This document shows, one piece after another, positions 15,565 to 25,210 of a stretch of 25,270 nt of DNA; the first letter of the stretch is position 1, and each line of letters starts with the position of its first letter. Below the pieces are notes generated by a model that was not told where the DNA came from, made no database searches, and saw only the letters and a list, made by a program, of their open reading frames with translations. This DNA is from Halieaceae bacterium UBA6060 (GTDB taxonomy: Bacteria; Pseudomonadota; Gammaproteobacteria; Pseudomonadales; Halieaceae): positions 1-25,270 of the forward strand of contig DIYG01000006.1 of NCBI GenBank assembly GCA_002428935.1. The letters are read 5' to 3'. A program made the translations under genes and the position numbers.

Positions 15565-16815
15565 ATGTACCGCTTTGTTTGTGTGTTACTGCTCGCCGCT
15601 CTAAGCAGCACGGCCTGGAGCCAGGCATTTCGCGATCGCTTCACCGCCGTCACGGATCGCAATTTCGACGGTGGGGGTAGCGTCAGCCGGCAATTTCATC
15701 TGCACACGGGTGCCTATCGACCACAGATGACGATCTACGGGACCGACCAGGCGCGAGAGTTACCAACGAATCCCACTGTGGACTTCACGCAAATCCAGGT
15801 TCGCCATAGCGAGGGCACCAGCAGCTTCGCCGATTACGTCAGCAACGATGCACTCCTAGACGGCGTCGTGATTCTCCATGAAGGTCAGCTGGCCTTTGAA
15901 GCCTATCCAAATATGAATCCCTGGGAGCGGCATTTCGCCTGGTCCGTAACCAAGGTCCTGACCTCGACCGCCCTGGCAACCCTTGTCCGCGATGGCCGGG
16001 TCTCTATGGAGGCGCCCGTGGAGCGCTATCTGCCAGAACTAAAGGGCACGGCCTGGGCTGGCATCGAGGTGCAAAACATCGCCGATATGGCGTCGGGGAT
16101 CGCCTGCCTGGACAGCGACGGCTATCAGGACACGAGCACCTGCGTGTACACCATGGAAGAGTCCCTAGGCATCACCGCCGCCACGGGGCGCAGACCCGAC
16201 TTTCTCACACACGTAAAGACAATGCGTCGCCATCGACCGGCGGGCACCGTGAATGAGTACGTATCTGCCAATACCAACGTCCTCGGTCTGATCATCGAAG
16301 CCGTCAGCGACAAACCCTATGCAGAATTTGTTCAGGAGCAGCTGTGGACCCCGATGGGTGCCGAGGCCGATGGGTTGATCACCGTTAACGATAACGGCTT
16401 TGCCTACGCCTCCGGTGGGCTGTCAGCGCGGCTTAGAGACGTCGCGCGTTTTGGTCAGATCTTCACCGACGACAAGAACCTTGGGATCTTAAATGACGAG
16501 CTTGTACAGGCGATGCAGCAGGGTGGCGTCGAGCTTGGGGAGGTGCGCCGGGAAGGGCTTGAAAAGCTATTCGCCAATGACGGCCCCGTGCGCGCCGCCT
16601 GGCAGTGGGATTACGTGTGGGACGACGGCGCCATGTTTAAGGGGGGCTACGACGGACAGGGACTTTATGTGGATCCTAAGCGCCGGCTGGTGGTGGCCTG
16701 GTTTGGCACGGGCCTGAACTTCAGCGAAACCGTAAACAGCATGCTGCCTATTTCCCGACAACTCGCAGGAGCCTTACCTGGCGATACGACCGAGAACAGC
16801 TCCACCAGCGATTGA
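15565..16815 (+). CDS. secreted serine hydrolase, class C beta-lactamase/esterase fold (paralogue 2)
   Basis: This is a 416-residue SxxK serine hydrolase, the second of this fold in the window. The signal peptide is MYRFVCVLLLAALSSTAWSQ (1-20). The nucleophile motif W-S-V-T-K has S127 and K130, the second motif is YVS at 232-234 within NEYVSANTNVLGLIIEAVSD, and the third region is GGYDGQGLYVDP at 360-371. The Y-x-S-A-N-T form and the LWTPMGAEADG and ASGGLSARLRDVARFGQI segments match paralogue 1 and amide/ester hydrolases of the 6-aminohexanoate-dimer hydrolase type. ATG 15565 is chosen for its signal peptide and AAGGA spacing (6 nt); ATG 15535, with AGGGAGG 7 nt upstream, is almost as good. 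The frame extends back to 15307, but that part is antisense to serA. Confidence 0.83.
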   Translation: MYRFVCVLLLAALSSTAWSQAFRDRFTAVTDRNFDGGGSVSRQFHLHTGAYRPQMTIYGTDQARELPTNPTVDFTQIQVRHSEGTSSFADYVSNDALLDGVVILHEGQLAFEAYPNMNPWERHFAWSVTKVLTSTALATLVRDGRVSMEAPVERYLPELKGTAWAGIEVQNIADMASGIACLDSDGYQDTSTCVYTMEESLGITAATGRRPDFLTHVKTMRRHRPAGTVNEYVSANTNVLGLIIEAVSDKPYAEFVQEQLWTPMGAEADGLITVNDNGFAYASGGLSARLRDVARFGQIFTDDKNLGILNDELVQAMQQGGVELGEVRREGLEKLFANDGPVRAAWQWDYVWDDGAMFKGGYDGQGLYVDPKRRLVVAWFGTGLNFSETVNSMLPISRQLAGALPGDTTENSSTSD

Positions 16816-16825
16816 TGGTGTAGCG

Positions 16826-18034
16826 CTACGCCGTCGGTAAAACGATCACAAAGCGGGCACCACCGCTGGGACTTTCATCGGCGCTCACCGTACCGCGGTG
16901 CATGCGCAAGATGGATTGAACGATGGCGAGGCCCAGACCGACACCGCCCGAGTCCCGGGAGCGACTGGGATCCAGACGCGTAAAGGGTTCGAAAATACGC
17001 TCTCGCTTCCCGGGGGGAATTCCGTCGCCGTCGTCATCCACGTACAGAATAACGTGCTCGCCCTGTTGCTGGCCGTGGATAGCGCAGTGCCCCTTTGCGT
17101 AACGACCGGCATTGCGCAGCACGTTGGTAAACACGCGAACCAACAGCGCGAAATCACCAGAGCATGTAAACGTCTCAGGCAAATCACTCTGAAAACGTAT
17201 CTGAGGATAGATATCGCTCACCGCCTCCAACGCCGTGTCGACTACTTCCTTGAGAGACAGGGGACTCGCCACGGAAAGCACGGGCGCCCCCTGTAAGCGG
17301 GCGTACTGCAGAAGCTCCGCGACCATTCCATCAAGATCCTTCAGGCTCTTGTGCATGGAGGCCTTTAGGGACGCACTCTCGGAGTCCCCCAGCTCCGGCA
17401 GCATTTCCAGAGCAAAATTCAGTCGGGCCATGGGACTGCGGAGTTCATGGGCAACCCCGTGGAGAAGATCTCGTTGATCTGTCAGTCGCTGATCGAAGCG
17501 GCGCTCCAGACTCCGCTTCATCGCGACGTCACAGGCTAGTAATGCCGCCAGGGTGCCGAGCAGCAAGGCAAGGAACAAACACAGCTCTACGAGATAGTTC
17601 ACACCGAAACTGATAACGCCGGGCTCCAGCTCAACCACCCAGTTATCGGGTAAACGCAGGTAGACGAGGTCGTAATCGGTAACCACGGCGGCCTGGAGTA
17701 CCGGCAATGCGTCGACCGTGGCATAGACGTCCTCGGGCAGCTCATCCTCATCCAGGGGAAAAATATCCACGCTGAGGTCCATGGCCTCGGCAAGGTCTTG
17801 GCCCTGTTCCTGCCACCGCTCGGCAGCGACATCTTTGAACTGGCTCTCGGCACGACTGGCGATCCCTTCCAAACGCCCTTCGAAAAGTTCGTACTGCAGC
17901 CCGTAGAGCGCTTCAAAACCGAAGGCGACAAAACCGAGGAAGATCACCGTTTGCACCAGCACTATGGGCGCGCCGCGCTGCAACAGCCAGCGCCCTGCCT
18001 GGGAACGGAACCCTAAGACGCGATCACTGGACAA
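16826..18034 (-). CDS. sensor histidine kinase (RstB-like)
   Basis: This is a 402-residue membrane histidine kinase. One membrane helix lies at about 22-45 (APIVLVQTVIFLGFVAFGFE), followed by an acidic periplasmic sensor segment of about 100 residues (DLSVDIFPLDEDELPEDVYA), a second helix at about 145-168 and a short linker. The H-box HGVAHELRSPMARL places the phospho-acceptor at H196. N-box FTNVLRNAGRYAKG, D-box DDDGDGIPPG, F-box region ERIFEPFTRLDPSRS and G-box GGVGLGLAIVQSIL are all present, so the kinase looks intact. The start is taken as TTG at 18034, overlapping the regulator stop by 11 nt. The longer reading to 18181 lies entirely within the regulator gene and has no kinase-like sequence. 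The signal is unknown. Confidence 0.88.
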   Translation of the reverse strand: MSSDRVLGFRSQAGRWLLQRGAPIVLVQTVIFLGFVAFGFEALYGLQYELFEGRLEGIASRAESQFKDVAAERWQEQGQDLAEAMDLSVDIFPLDEDELPEDVYATVDALPVLQAAVVTDYDLVYLRLPDNWVVELEPGVISFGVNYLVELCLFLALLLGTLAALLACDVAMKRSLERRFDQRLTDQRDLLHGVAHELRSPMARLNFALEMLPELGDSESASLKASMHKSLKDLDGMVAELLQYARLQGAPVLSVASPLSLKEVVDTALEAVSDIYPQIRFQSDLPETFTCSGDFALLVRVFTNVLRNAGRYAKGHCAIHGQQQGEHVILYVDDDGDGIPPGKRERIFEPFTRLDPSRSRDSGGVGLGLAIVQSILRMHRGTVSADESPSGGARFVIVLPTA

Positions 18035-18722
18035 GTTGATAACCCACCCCGCGCACCGTGCGAATAAAGGGCTGGCCCAGGTCATCGTCCCCGAGCTTGC
18101 GGCGCAGCTTAGACACGCGCAAATCGATGGACCGATCCAGGCCATCAAACTCCAGACGGTAGATGCGCCGATACAGCTCATCGCGAGTTACCGGCGAGCC
18201 CTGGTTCTCAGCCAGGAGCCAAAGGAGGTCAAACTCCGCGCTGGTCAAGGGAATGAGATCACCACCGCGGAGGGCCTCACGACGGCCGGCGTTAATACTG
18301 AGGTCACCGCTCGTGACGATGGCAGTTTCCATAGCCCCTTCCCGAGGCGTATCGCGCTCGTATCGGCGGAGCTGGGCACGCACATGCGCCAACAGCACGC
18401 GAGGCTTGATGGGTTTGGCCAGGTAATCATCGGCCCCCAATTCCAAACCCGTGACTTCGTCGATCTCGTCACCCAGGGCCGTCAACATGATGATGGGGCC
18501 CTTAAACTCATCGCGCACCGCCCGGCAGATACTCAGACCGTCGGTGCCCGGAAGCATCAGATCCAAAACCAACAGATCCGGCTGCAGCTCCCGGAGGGCA
18601 GCCTCCGCTTCGTCACCGTGGTGACACAGGCTCACAAGGAAGTCGTTCTGACGGAGGAATTGCCCCATGAGCTCCGCGAGTTCCACGTCGTCATCGACCA
18701 GAAGTATCGAGGGGCTGGGCAT
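18024..18722 (-). CDS. OmpR/PhoB-family response regulator (RstA-like)
   Basis: This is a 232-residue DNA-binding response regulator. The receiver domain (1-120) has the acidic pocket D10-D11-D12, the phospho-acceptor D54 in LLVLDLMLPGTDG, T81 in IIMLTALGDE and K103 in DDYLAKPIK. The C-terminal winged helix includes LTSAEFDLLWLLAENQGSPV and LEFDGLDRSIDLRVSKLRRK, ending RTVRGVGYQLVQ. The S-A-E-F-D-L-L-W and D-G-L-D-R-S-x-D motifs resemble E. coli RstA more than OmpR or PhoB. The start is the ATG at 18722; an upstream in-frame TTG at 18752 is possible. It overlaps the kinase gene by 11 nt and follows the small secreted-protein gene after a 39-nt gap. Its regulon probably includes the adjacent protease, an inference from position. 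Confidence 0.9.
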   Translation of the reverse strand: MPSPSILLVDDDVELAELMGQFLRQNDFLVSLCHHGDEAEAALRELQPDLLVLDLMLPGTDGLSICRAVRDEFKGPIIMLTALGDEIDEVTGLELGADDYLAKPIKPRVLLAHVRAQLRRYERDTPREGAMETAIVTSGDLSINAGRREALRGGDLIPLTSAEFDLLWLLAENQGSPVTRDELYRRIYRLEFDGLDRSIDLRVSKLRRKLGDDDLGQPFIRTVRGVGYQLVQ

Positions 18723-18761
18723 GGGCGGTTCACGACCTTTGATGAAGACCAAGATCCCAGT

Positions 18762-19130
18762 CTACTGAACTGACCGGCGAGGCAAAAACACAGGGTTGGC
18801 GATTCGCAGAGGCCGATCCAGCTTCACCCCTGGCGCCAGGGGCAGGGTGACCTCAATGATCGATGCCTTGCGACGGCACCGATCCACTTCCCTTCGCAGT
18901 AGCGACAGCTCCGAATCCTCTAATTGCAGCTCAAACCCCTGGGCTGTGGTGCAACCGGTGGATTTCACCGCAAAGCTTACCGATGGAGCTTCGTCGTCAG
19001 ACCAACGGAAACCGTAGAGCGGTTCAAGGGCCCCCGCAGCGGCGGGGACCCCTCCATGAGCGATCGGTGCAATCATTAGGGCTGACAACACCAGGCGCCG
19101 AAGCACTCCTGGACTGATGCACCCGTTCAT
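18762..19130 (-). CDS. secreted two-cysteine hypothetical protein
   Basis: This is a 122-residue protein that I cannot place in a family. Residues 1-25 look like a Sec signal peptide (basic RR, then LVLSALMIAPIAHG). The mature part contains YGFRWSDDEAPSVSFAVKST, then two cysteines about 24 residues apart (GCTTAQ and DRCRRK) that could form a disulfide in the periplasm, a helical charged stretch (LEDSELSLLRREVDRCRRK) and a beta-rich end (EVTLPLAPGVKLDRPLRIAN). Its ATG overlaps the trypsin stop as ATGA, so it is translationally coupled to that protease. It is also followed closely by the response regulator. An inhibitor, chaperone or sensor accessory for the protease is possible but unproven. 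Confidence 0.7.
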   Translation of the reverse strand: MNGCISPGVLRRLVLSALMIAPIAHGGVPAAAGALEPLYGFRWSDDEAPSVSFAVKSTGCTTAQGFELQLEDSELSLLRREVDRCRRKASIIEVTLPLAPGVKLDRPLRIANPVFLPRRSVQ

Positions 19131-20293
19131 CGCGCAAAGCCCATCAACTCCAGACCCTCGTAGCGGTCATAGGCATCGATCATGATGTGCCAGATACCCG
19201 CCTTGGGGTTGCGGACCAGGACCTGCTCGCGATTCCCGTTCTGAAAAGGCGCGAAATCGTATTCCTCAACGGTGGGCTCCGCGCCGTGACGGACGTACAG
19301 ATCCGCATCTCCCTGACCATTCTGAATATCGACCCACAGGAGACGAGCCCGGGCGGGAACGCGAATAGTGAAACGCTGCATCTTCCCGGCCTCGGCCCTG
19401 AGACCGGTAACCAAGGTGCCGCTTTGCAGCGACCCGCGACCAGGCTCGGTTGTGTCTTGATCCCCGGTTGTCTCTAGGGTGTCTCGTATCCAATCGGAAA
19501 AGGCGGCTACCCTGGCGTACACGCCGTATTTATGCGGCAGGGCACAGCCCTCGCCCCAGCTCACCACACCCACCTGGTGGAAGGTCCCATCATTGGAAAC
19601 CACGAGGGGACCACCGCTATCGCCCTGGCAGGAGTCGCGGCCACCCTGAGGGTATCCCGCACACAACTCCGTGGTCTGCACCTGACCATCGTAGGCGATG
19701 GGTGCGTTACACACGGTGTTGGAGACCAGCGGTACGTGCACATTGCGCAAACGGCGAGGGAAGGCTTCACCATCGATGCTGGTATTGCCCCAGCCGCTCA
19801 CGGAGGCCAGGTCTCCCGGCCTCGCCGATCCAGCCATAAAGGCAGGCGTCGCCAGAGACAGGCGCGGAACATCGGCGGATGCCGGCGCCGTAAGGCGCAG
19901 AAGGGCGATGTCCGTGGATTCCCCCTGGGCGTAGGCCGGGTGAATAACGATCTTGTCTACCTTGTGGGTGTTCTCCGCGTTCGGTGTCTCCAGGTCTGTC
20001 AGATCAATCCGCACAGCAAAGTCTTCGCGGTCGGCAGCGGTCAAATCTTCAACACAGTGGGCCGCGGTCAGGATCCAATCGGCATCGATCAGGGACCCGC
20101 CGCAGAAATGCTCACCGTCTAACTGCAAACTTGCCATCCAGGGACGCTCACCGGGAAGGGTCTGAACACCGCCAATGATGCGCGGAAGGTTGAGCTGTTT
20201 TTTTAAATTGACCTTGATCTCGCTGCCGTTGACCGAAGCGGTCATACCAACGGCGACGGCCAGGGCGGCGACACAACAACTTAGGGGTTTCAT
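19127..20293 (-). CDS. secreted trypsin-like serine protease (S1) with C-terminal PPC domain
   Basis: This is a 388-residue exported protease. After a signal peptide (about 1-23) comes a short propeptide ending LPR38, then the mature N-terminus IIGGVQTLPGERPW, so activation by cleavage after Arg as in trypsinogen is expected. The triad is complete: H79 in TAAHC, D128 in STDIALL, S226 in GDSGGPL. D220 (DSCQGDSGGP) occupies the trypsin Asp189 position, predicting cleavage after Arg/Lys, so it could self-activate. Paired cysteines match the animal-type S1 fold. Residues about 285-388 form a PPC domain (GDADLYVRHGAEPTVEEYDF, then AGIWHIMIDAYDRYEGLEL), common in secreted bacterial proteases. Three start codons run in a row (GTG 20299, ATG 20296, ATG 20293); the last has GGAG at 7 nt. 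Confidence 0.93.
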   Translation of the reverse strand: MKPLSCCVAALAVAVGMTASVNGSEIKVNLKKQLNLPRIIGGVQTLPGERPWMASLQLDGEHFCGGSLIDADWILTAAHCVEDLTAADREDFAVRIDLTDLETPNAENTHKVDKIVIHPAYAQGESTDIALLRLTAPASADVPRLSLATPAFMAGSARPGDLASVSGWGNTSIDGEAFPRRLRNVHVPLVSNTVCNAPIAYDGQVQTTELCAGYPQGGRDSCQGDSGGPLVVSNDGTFHQVGVVSWGEGCALPHKYGVYARVAAFSDWIRDTLETTGDQDTTEPGRGSLQSGTLVTGLRAEAGKMQRFTIRVPARARLLWVDIQNGQGDADLYVRHGAEPTVEEYDFAPFQNGNREQVLVRNPKAGIWHIMIDAYDRYEGLELMGFAR

Positions 20294-20477
20294 CATCACG
20301 CTCCATGTTGGGGATGAGTCCCTATTGCACGCCCATTGGGGTCACGGCTGTAGATGATCTGTGTCGTTGGAATGTAGCTATTTGTAGCTCGGGTTTTGGG
20401 GCACCCTCTAAAGACGCAGCCGGGATCCGTCGTAACGTGCTTAAATGGGCACTCCCCGTACTTGAACCCATGGCGCC

Positions 20478-20687
20478 ATGACCGACGACGAACTCGAAGC
20501 TCTGAAGATCGCTTTCACCTACATGCCCCAGGCCATCGAGGTGACGCAATACGAATATGGCGAGCGCTATGAGAAGGTTCTGGAGCAGATTGAAACCGTG
20601 CGGGCAACGCTGCTGGATCATGGCATCGACCCCGACGAGGTCGCGGGAGAGATCAACCCCGAGTCGGCGCCCAACTCCTACTACTGA
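20478..20687 (+). CDS. small acidic hypothetical protein
   Basis: This is a 69-residue soluble acidic protein that I do not recognise. It begins MTDDELEALKIAFTYMPQAI, continues with a helical, Glu/Tyr-rich middle (EYGERYEKVLEQIETVRATL) and ends with Asp/Glu and a Tyr-Tyr terminus. It has no cysteine, signal peptide or membrane segment and looks like a compact two- to three-helix protein. The start is the ATG at 20478, without a convincing SD; an ATG at 20470 is out of frame. It lies divergent from the trypsin gene (184 bp) and about 230 bp before katG. Coding is likely from the even, protein-like composition; function unknown. Confidence 0.6.
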   Translation: MTDDELEALKIAFTYMPQAIEVTQYEYGERYEKVLEQIETVRATLLDHGIDPDEVAGEINPESAPNSYY

Positions 20688-20693
20688 TCCCGA

Positions 20694-20720
20694 TTTCTGG
20701 CACGACCTGAACGCCAGAAA
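20694..20720 (+). terminator. possible weak terminator after the small acidic protein
   Basis: TTTCTGGC (20694-20701) and GCCAGAAA (20713-20720) form a perfect 8-bp inverted repeat with an 11-nt loop, 7 nt after the stop of the preceding gene. The following bases (AATCTTATAG) are a poor T-run, so termination would be inefficient, or the hairpin may serve the katG leader instead. Confidence 0.4.
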
Positions 20721-20917
20721 AATCTTATAGTTATCAAAAAGTTGCAGCGCTCGTAGAGCACCGCAAGTGAATCTTTTGCCGCGCAATGATCGTATTTTTA
20801 GATCGCGTTTTCATTATTAATTCATTTTACTGCTCTCGGGTCTCTTTCTAATCTGGGTGTGTACCTAGCCAAAACCCTAGGCCATCTCACCCAAGTTAAA
20901 AAAAGGATCCGTCGACC
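20721..20917 (+). promoter_or_regulatory. katG upstream region with RBS
   Basis: This AT-rich leader is unlike the GC-rich genes around it and should contain the katG promoter. AAGGAT at 20903-20908 lies 9 nt before the ATG at 20918 and is a credible SD. An ATAGTTATCA at about 20717-20726 resembles half of an OxyR site but has no matching partner. No -10/-35 pair can be chosen with confidence. Confidence 0.4.
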
Positions 20918-23170
<2,253 letters not shown>

Positions 23171-23211
23171 GAAACACGGCGTGGTTCACACGCCTACCTA
23201 AGCACCACAGC

Positions 23212-23249
23212 AGGGCGATCCGGGAAACCGGGTCGCCCTTTCTTTTGTT
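23212..23249 (+). terminator. rho-independent terminator of katG
   Basis: AGGGCGATCCGG pairs with CCGGGTCGCCCT (23212-23239) around a GAAA loop, with one T-G wobble, and is followed by the T-rich run TTCTTTTGTT. This is the clearest plus-strand terminator in the window. Confidence 0.9.
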
Positions 23250-23493
23250 AAAGCCCAGCCAAGGTCAGACAAACGCCGCACGGTAAGGCACGACGCGGAT
23301 GGAATGCTCAAACGTCGGGCCAACGCCAAAACGACATTGGCTCGCGGTTGTATTAGCTTGGATGAGATCTGACAGAGGACGACAGATGGGGGCGGAAGCA
23401 GACCTTGGATGAGGTTGTTATGCACTTCTGCTGTAGACCCGAGGCTGACGTAGACTGTTAACGTAGCTGGCGAGATTTGCGAGGAGAGCGCGA

Positions 23494-24975
23494 ATGTTTT
23501 TTGGATTGGGTTTTTTTGATGCTCTGTTGTTGGCGACTTTGCTTGGCCTCGCGTTTAGTGGGCTCTGGAAAAGCAAGATGCCGAGTCTTCGCATAACTTC
23601 GATAGTTCTTATGACCGTCTTAGTCGCTCATCTGCTTCTCTCAGGTTTTCGGTGGCAGATAGCCCCCGCATATGCGGCCATTTTGGTGGTCACACTTGCG
23701 TCAGCAATGCCTCGTAGGTGGGTAAGAGCCATACTGTTTGTGCCAACACTTGCTTTAACGGCTCTCTCCGCAGTCGCGACGTGGGCATTTCCACTGTTTG
23801 AGTTACCACAACCCAAAGGTGACTATGCCGTCGGTTTCACGGAAGTCTTTCTAACCGATGAAGCCCGCGCTGAAGATTACACTCCAGATGAAAGTGATAA
23901 GCGTCGTCTTGCTTTGCAGGTTTGGTACCCGACTGAGGTACCCGAGTCAGGCCAGAGAAGACAATACTTCGAACAGCCGATAGTTCGGAGCAAGGCTATA
24001 TTGGGTAATGGGCCTCTTCCTTGGTTTGTACTCACGCATCTAGGAAAGATAAAAGCAAACAGTTTTACGGACGCGCCAATAGCTGAGGGTGTCTACCCAG
24101 TTGTCGTGTACTCACACGGATTAGGGATTGGTTGGTCATCAGGCAATACACCTCTAGTAGAAGAGCTCGCTAGCCAAGGATTTATCGTTGTGGCAATCGG
24201 GCACTCTCATATTGGGTCTTCTGTGATCTTTCCAGACAAAGTGGCTGAGTTTGATCCCGCCACCAGGGTGGCAATGGACACTGAGCCACCGGAGGAAGTG
24301 ATGGAAATCTACAGCACCCTAAAAGAAATTACTGACCCCGATGAGCAACTAGATGTCTTTATGAGATCTATGGCTATGATGCCGGCATCCATCAAAGGGA
24401 AAGTAGACAATGCGTTAGAAACTCAAATAGAGGACCAAGCCTTTGTTCTAGCTTCACTACCAACACTGTCTTCTGAAAACGTGGACTTTGGTACCCACAT
24501 AGACATGGAGAGCATAGGTTTTTTCGGCATGTCCATCGGGGGTAGTGCATCGATAATAACCTGCGAAAAACATCCTGATTGTAGCGCTGTCGTGAACATG
24601 GATGGTTTTCATCCGGATCAAGCTTCAGCAACGCTACCGGTGCCACTGTTGGCGTTACACCGTACAGATAACCTGCTCCTAAATGTGAATTTCAATAAAG
24701 CTACGGCCGACGCTTACCTCGTGGAAGTATCAGGGACTACGCATTTCAATTACTTCGACTTCGCGATGATCTCACCGCTACTTAAAAAGATGGGCATTTT
24801 GGGAACCATCGATGGAAGAGAAGGCCTCGAAGTTCAGCGGGACTTTTTGACTTCTTTTTTCAACAAGTACTTAAAGGCTGCTAGCGCTCCCTTGATTGAA
24901 GGACGCCAAAAACATCGTTCAAAAAATGTCTCTGTTAGATATCGACTCGCGGACCCAATAAGCGGCCATCAGTAA
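23494..24975 (+). CDS. membrane-anchored alpha/beta hydrolase, PAF-acetylhydrolase-like
   Basis: This is a 493-residue protein. The first 100 residues hold about four hydrophobic helices (about 5-23, 34-50, 55-71, 79-99). An alpha/beta-hydrolase domain of the platelet-activating-factor acetylhydrolase group follows, on the outer or inner face depending on topology. The core shows LQVWYPTE (141-148), the oxyanion loop PVVVYSHGLG (202-211), nucleophile S347 in GFFGMSIGGSAS, a likely acid D370 in VVNMDGFHP, and H417 in SGTTHFNYFDF. The family hydrolyses short acyl esters of phospholipids or oxidised lipids; the real substrate here is unknown. The start is ATG 23494 with GAGGAG upstream. Its DNA is clearly more AT-rich than the genes to the left, suggesting separate origin. 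It has no operon partner. Confidence 0.82.
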   Translation: MFFGLGFFDALLLATLLGLAFSGLWKSKMPSLRITSIVLMTVLVAHLLLSGFRWQIAPAYAAILVVTLASAMPRRWVRAILFVPTLALTALSAVATWAFPLFELPQPKGDYAVGFTEVFLTDEARAEDYTPDESDKRRLALQVWYPTEVPESGQRRQYFEQPIVRSKAILGNGPLPWFVLTHLGKIKANSFTDAPIAEGVYPVVVYSHGLGIGWSSGNTPLVEELASQGFIVVAIGHSHIGSSVIFPDKVAEFDPATRVAMDTEPPEEVMEIYSTLKEITDPDEQLDVFMRSMAMMPASIKGKVDNALETQIEDQAFVLASLPTLSSENVDFGTHIDMESIGFFGMSIGGSASIITCEKHPDCSAVVNMDGFHPDQASATLPVPLLALHRTDNLLLNVNFNKATADAYLVEVSGTTHFNYFDFAMISPLLKKMGILGTIDGREGLEVQRDFLTSFFNKYLKAASAPLIEGRQKHRSKNVSVRYRLADPISGHQ

Positions 24976-25048
24976 GCCTTGGTTTAGGTAGTGCTCTATC
25001 AATTCAACAGCCTGAGCTTGCTAAGCTGCGCAAAGCTATCAACAAACA

Positions 25049-25060
25049 CAGCATATGCTG
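25049..25060. repeat. 12-bp perfect palindrome
   Basis: CAGCATATGCTG lies in the intergenic space after the alpha/beta hydrolase gene. It could be an operator or chance; nothing else in 24976-25165 looks like a gene or known site. Confidence 0.3.
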
Positions 25061-25160
25061 CTACGGATGCCGAACCAAAGTCTGGTGCACTAGTCCCTAC
25101 ACAACGAGATGAAAGTGCGTATGCAGCTCCTTTGACCATCCGATGACTTGCTTCAAATCA

Positions 25161-25193
25161 ATAAAAGCCACGCACTATTTCCAGTGCGTGGCT
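25161..25193 (-). terminator. rho-independent terminator of the minus-strand TonB-receptor gene
   Basis: AGCCACGCACT (25166-25176) and AGTGCGTGGCT (25183-25193) form a perfect 11-bp stem with a 6-nt loop. Read on the minus strand, the stem runs straight into TTTTATTGATT, so it terminates transcription coming from the right edge, 17 nt after that gene's stop. The plus-strand side has no T-run. Confidence 0.88.
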
Positions 25194-25210
25194 CACACGG
25201 CCTCGCTAGT

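Noticed and set aside
18035..18181. 49-residue N-terminal extension of the histidine kinase
   Set aside because: It lies wholly inside the response regulator gene in another frame, is Cys/Trp-rich and unlike any kinase N-terminus. The TTG at 18034 leaves a normal first membrane helix.
17964..18773. 269-residue open frame on the plus strand
   Set aside because: It mirrors the response regulator codon pattern on the opposite strand and shows no family motif.
20717..20755. OxyR binding site upstream of katG
   Set aside because: Only one ATAG half-element is present; the expected CTAT half and the second dyad at the right spacing are missing.
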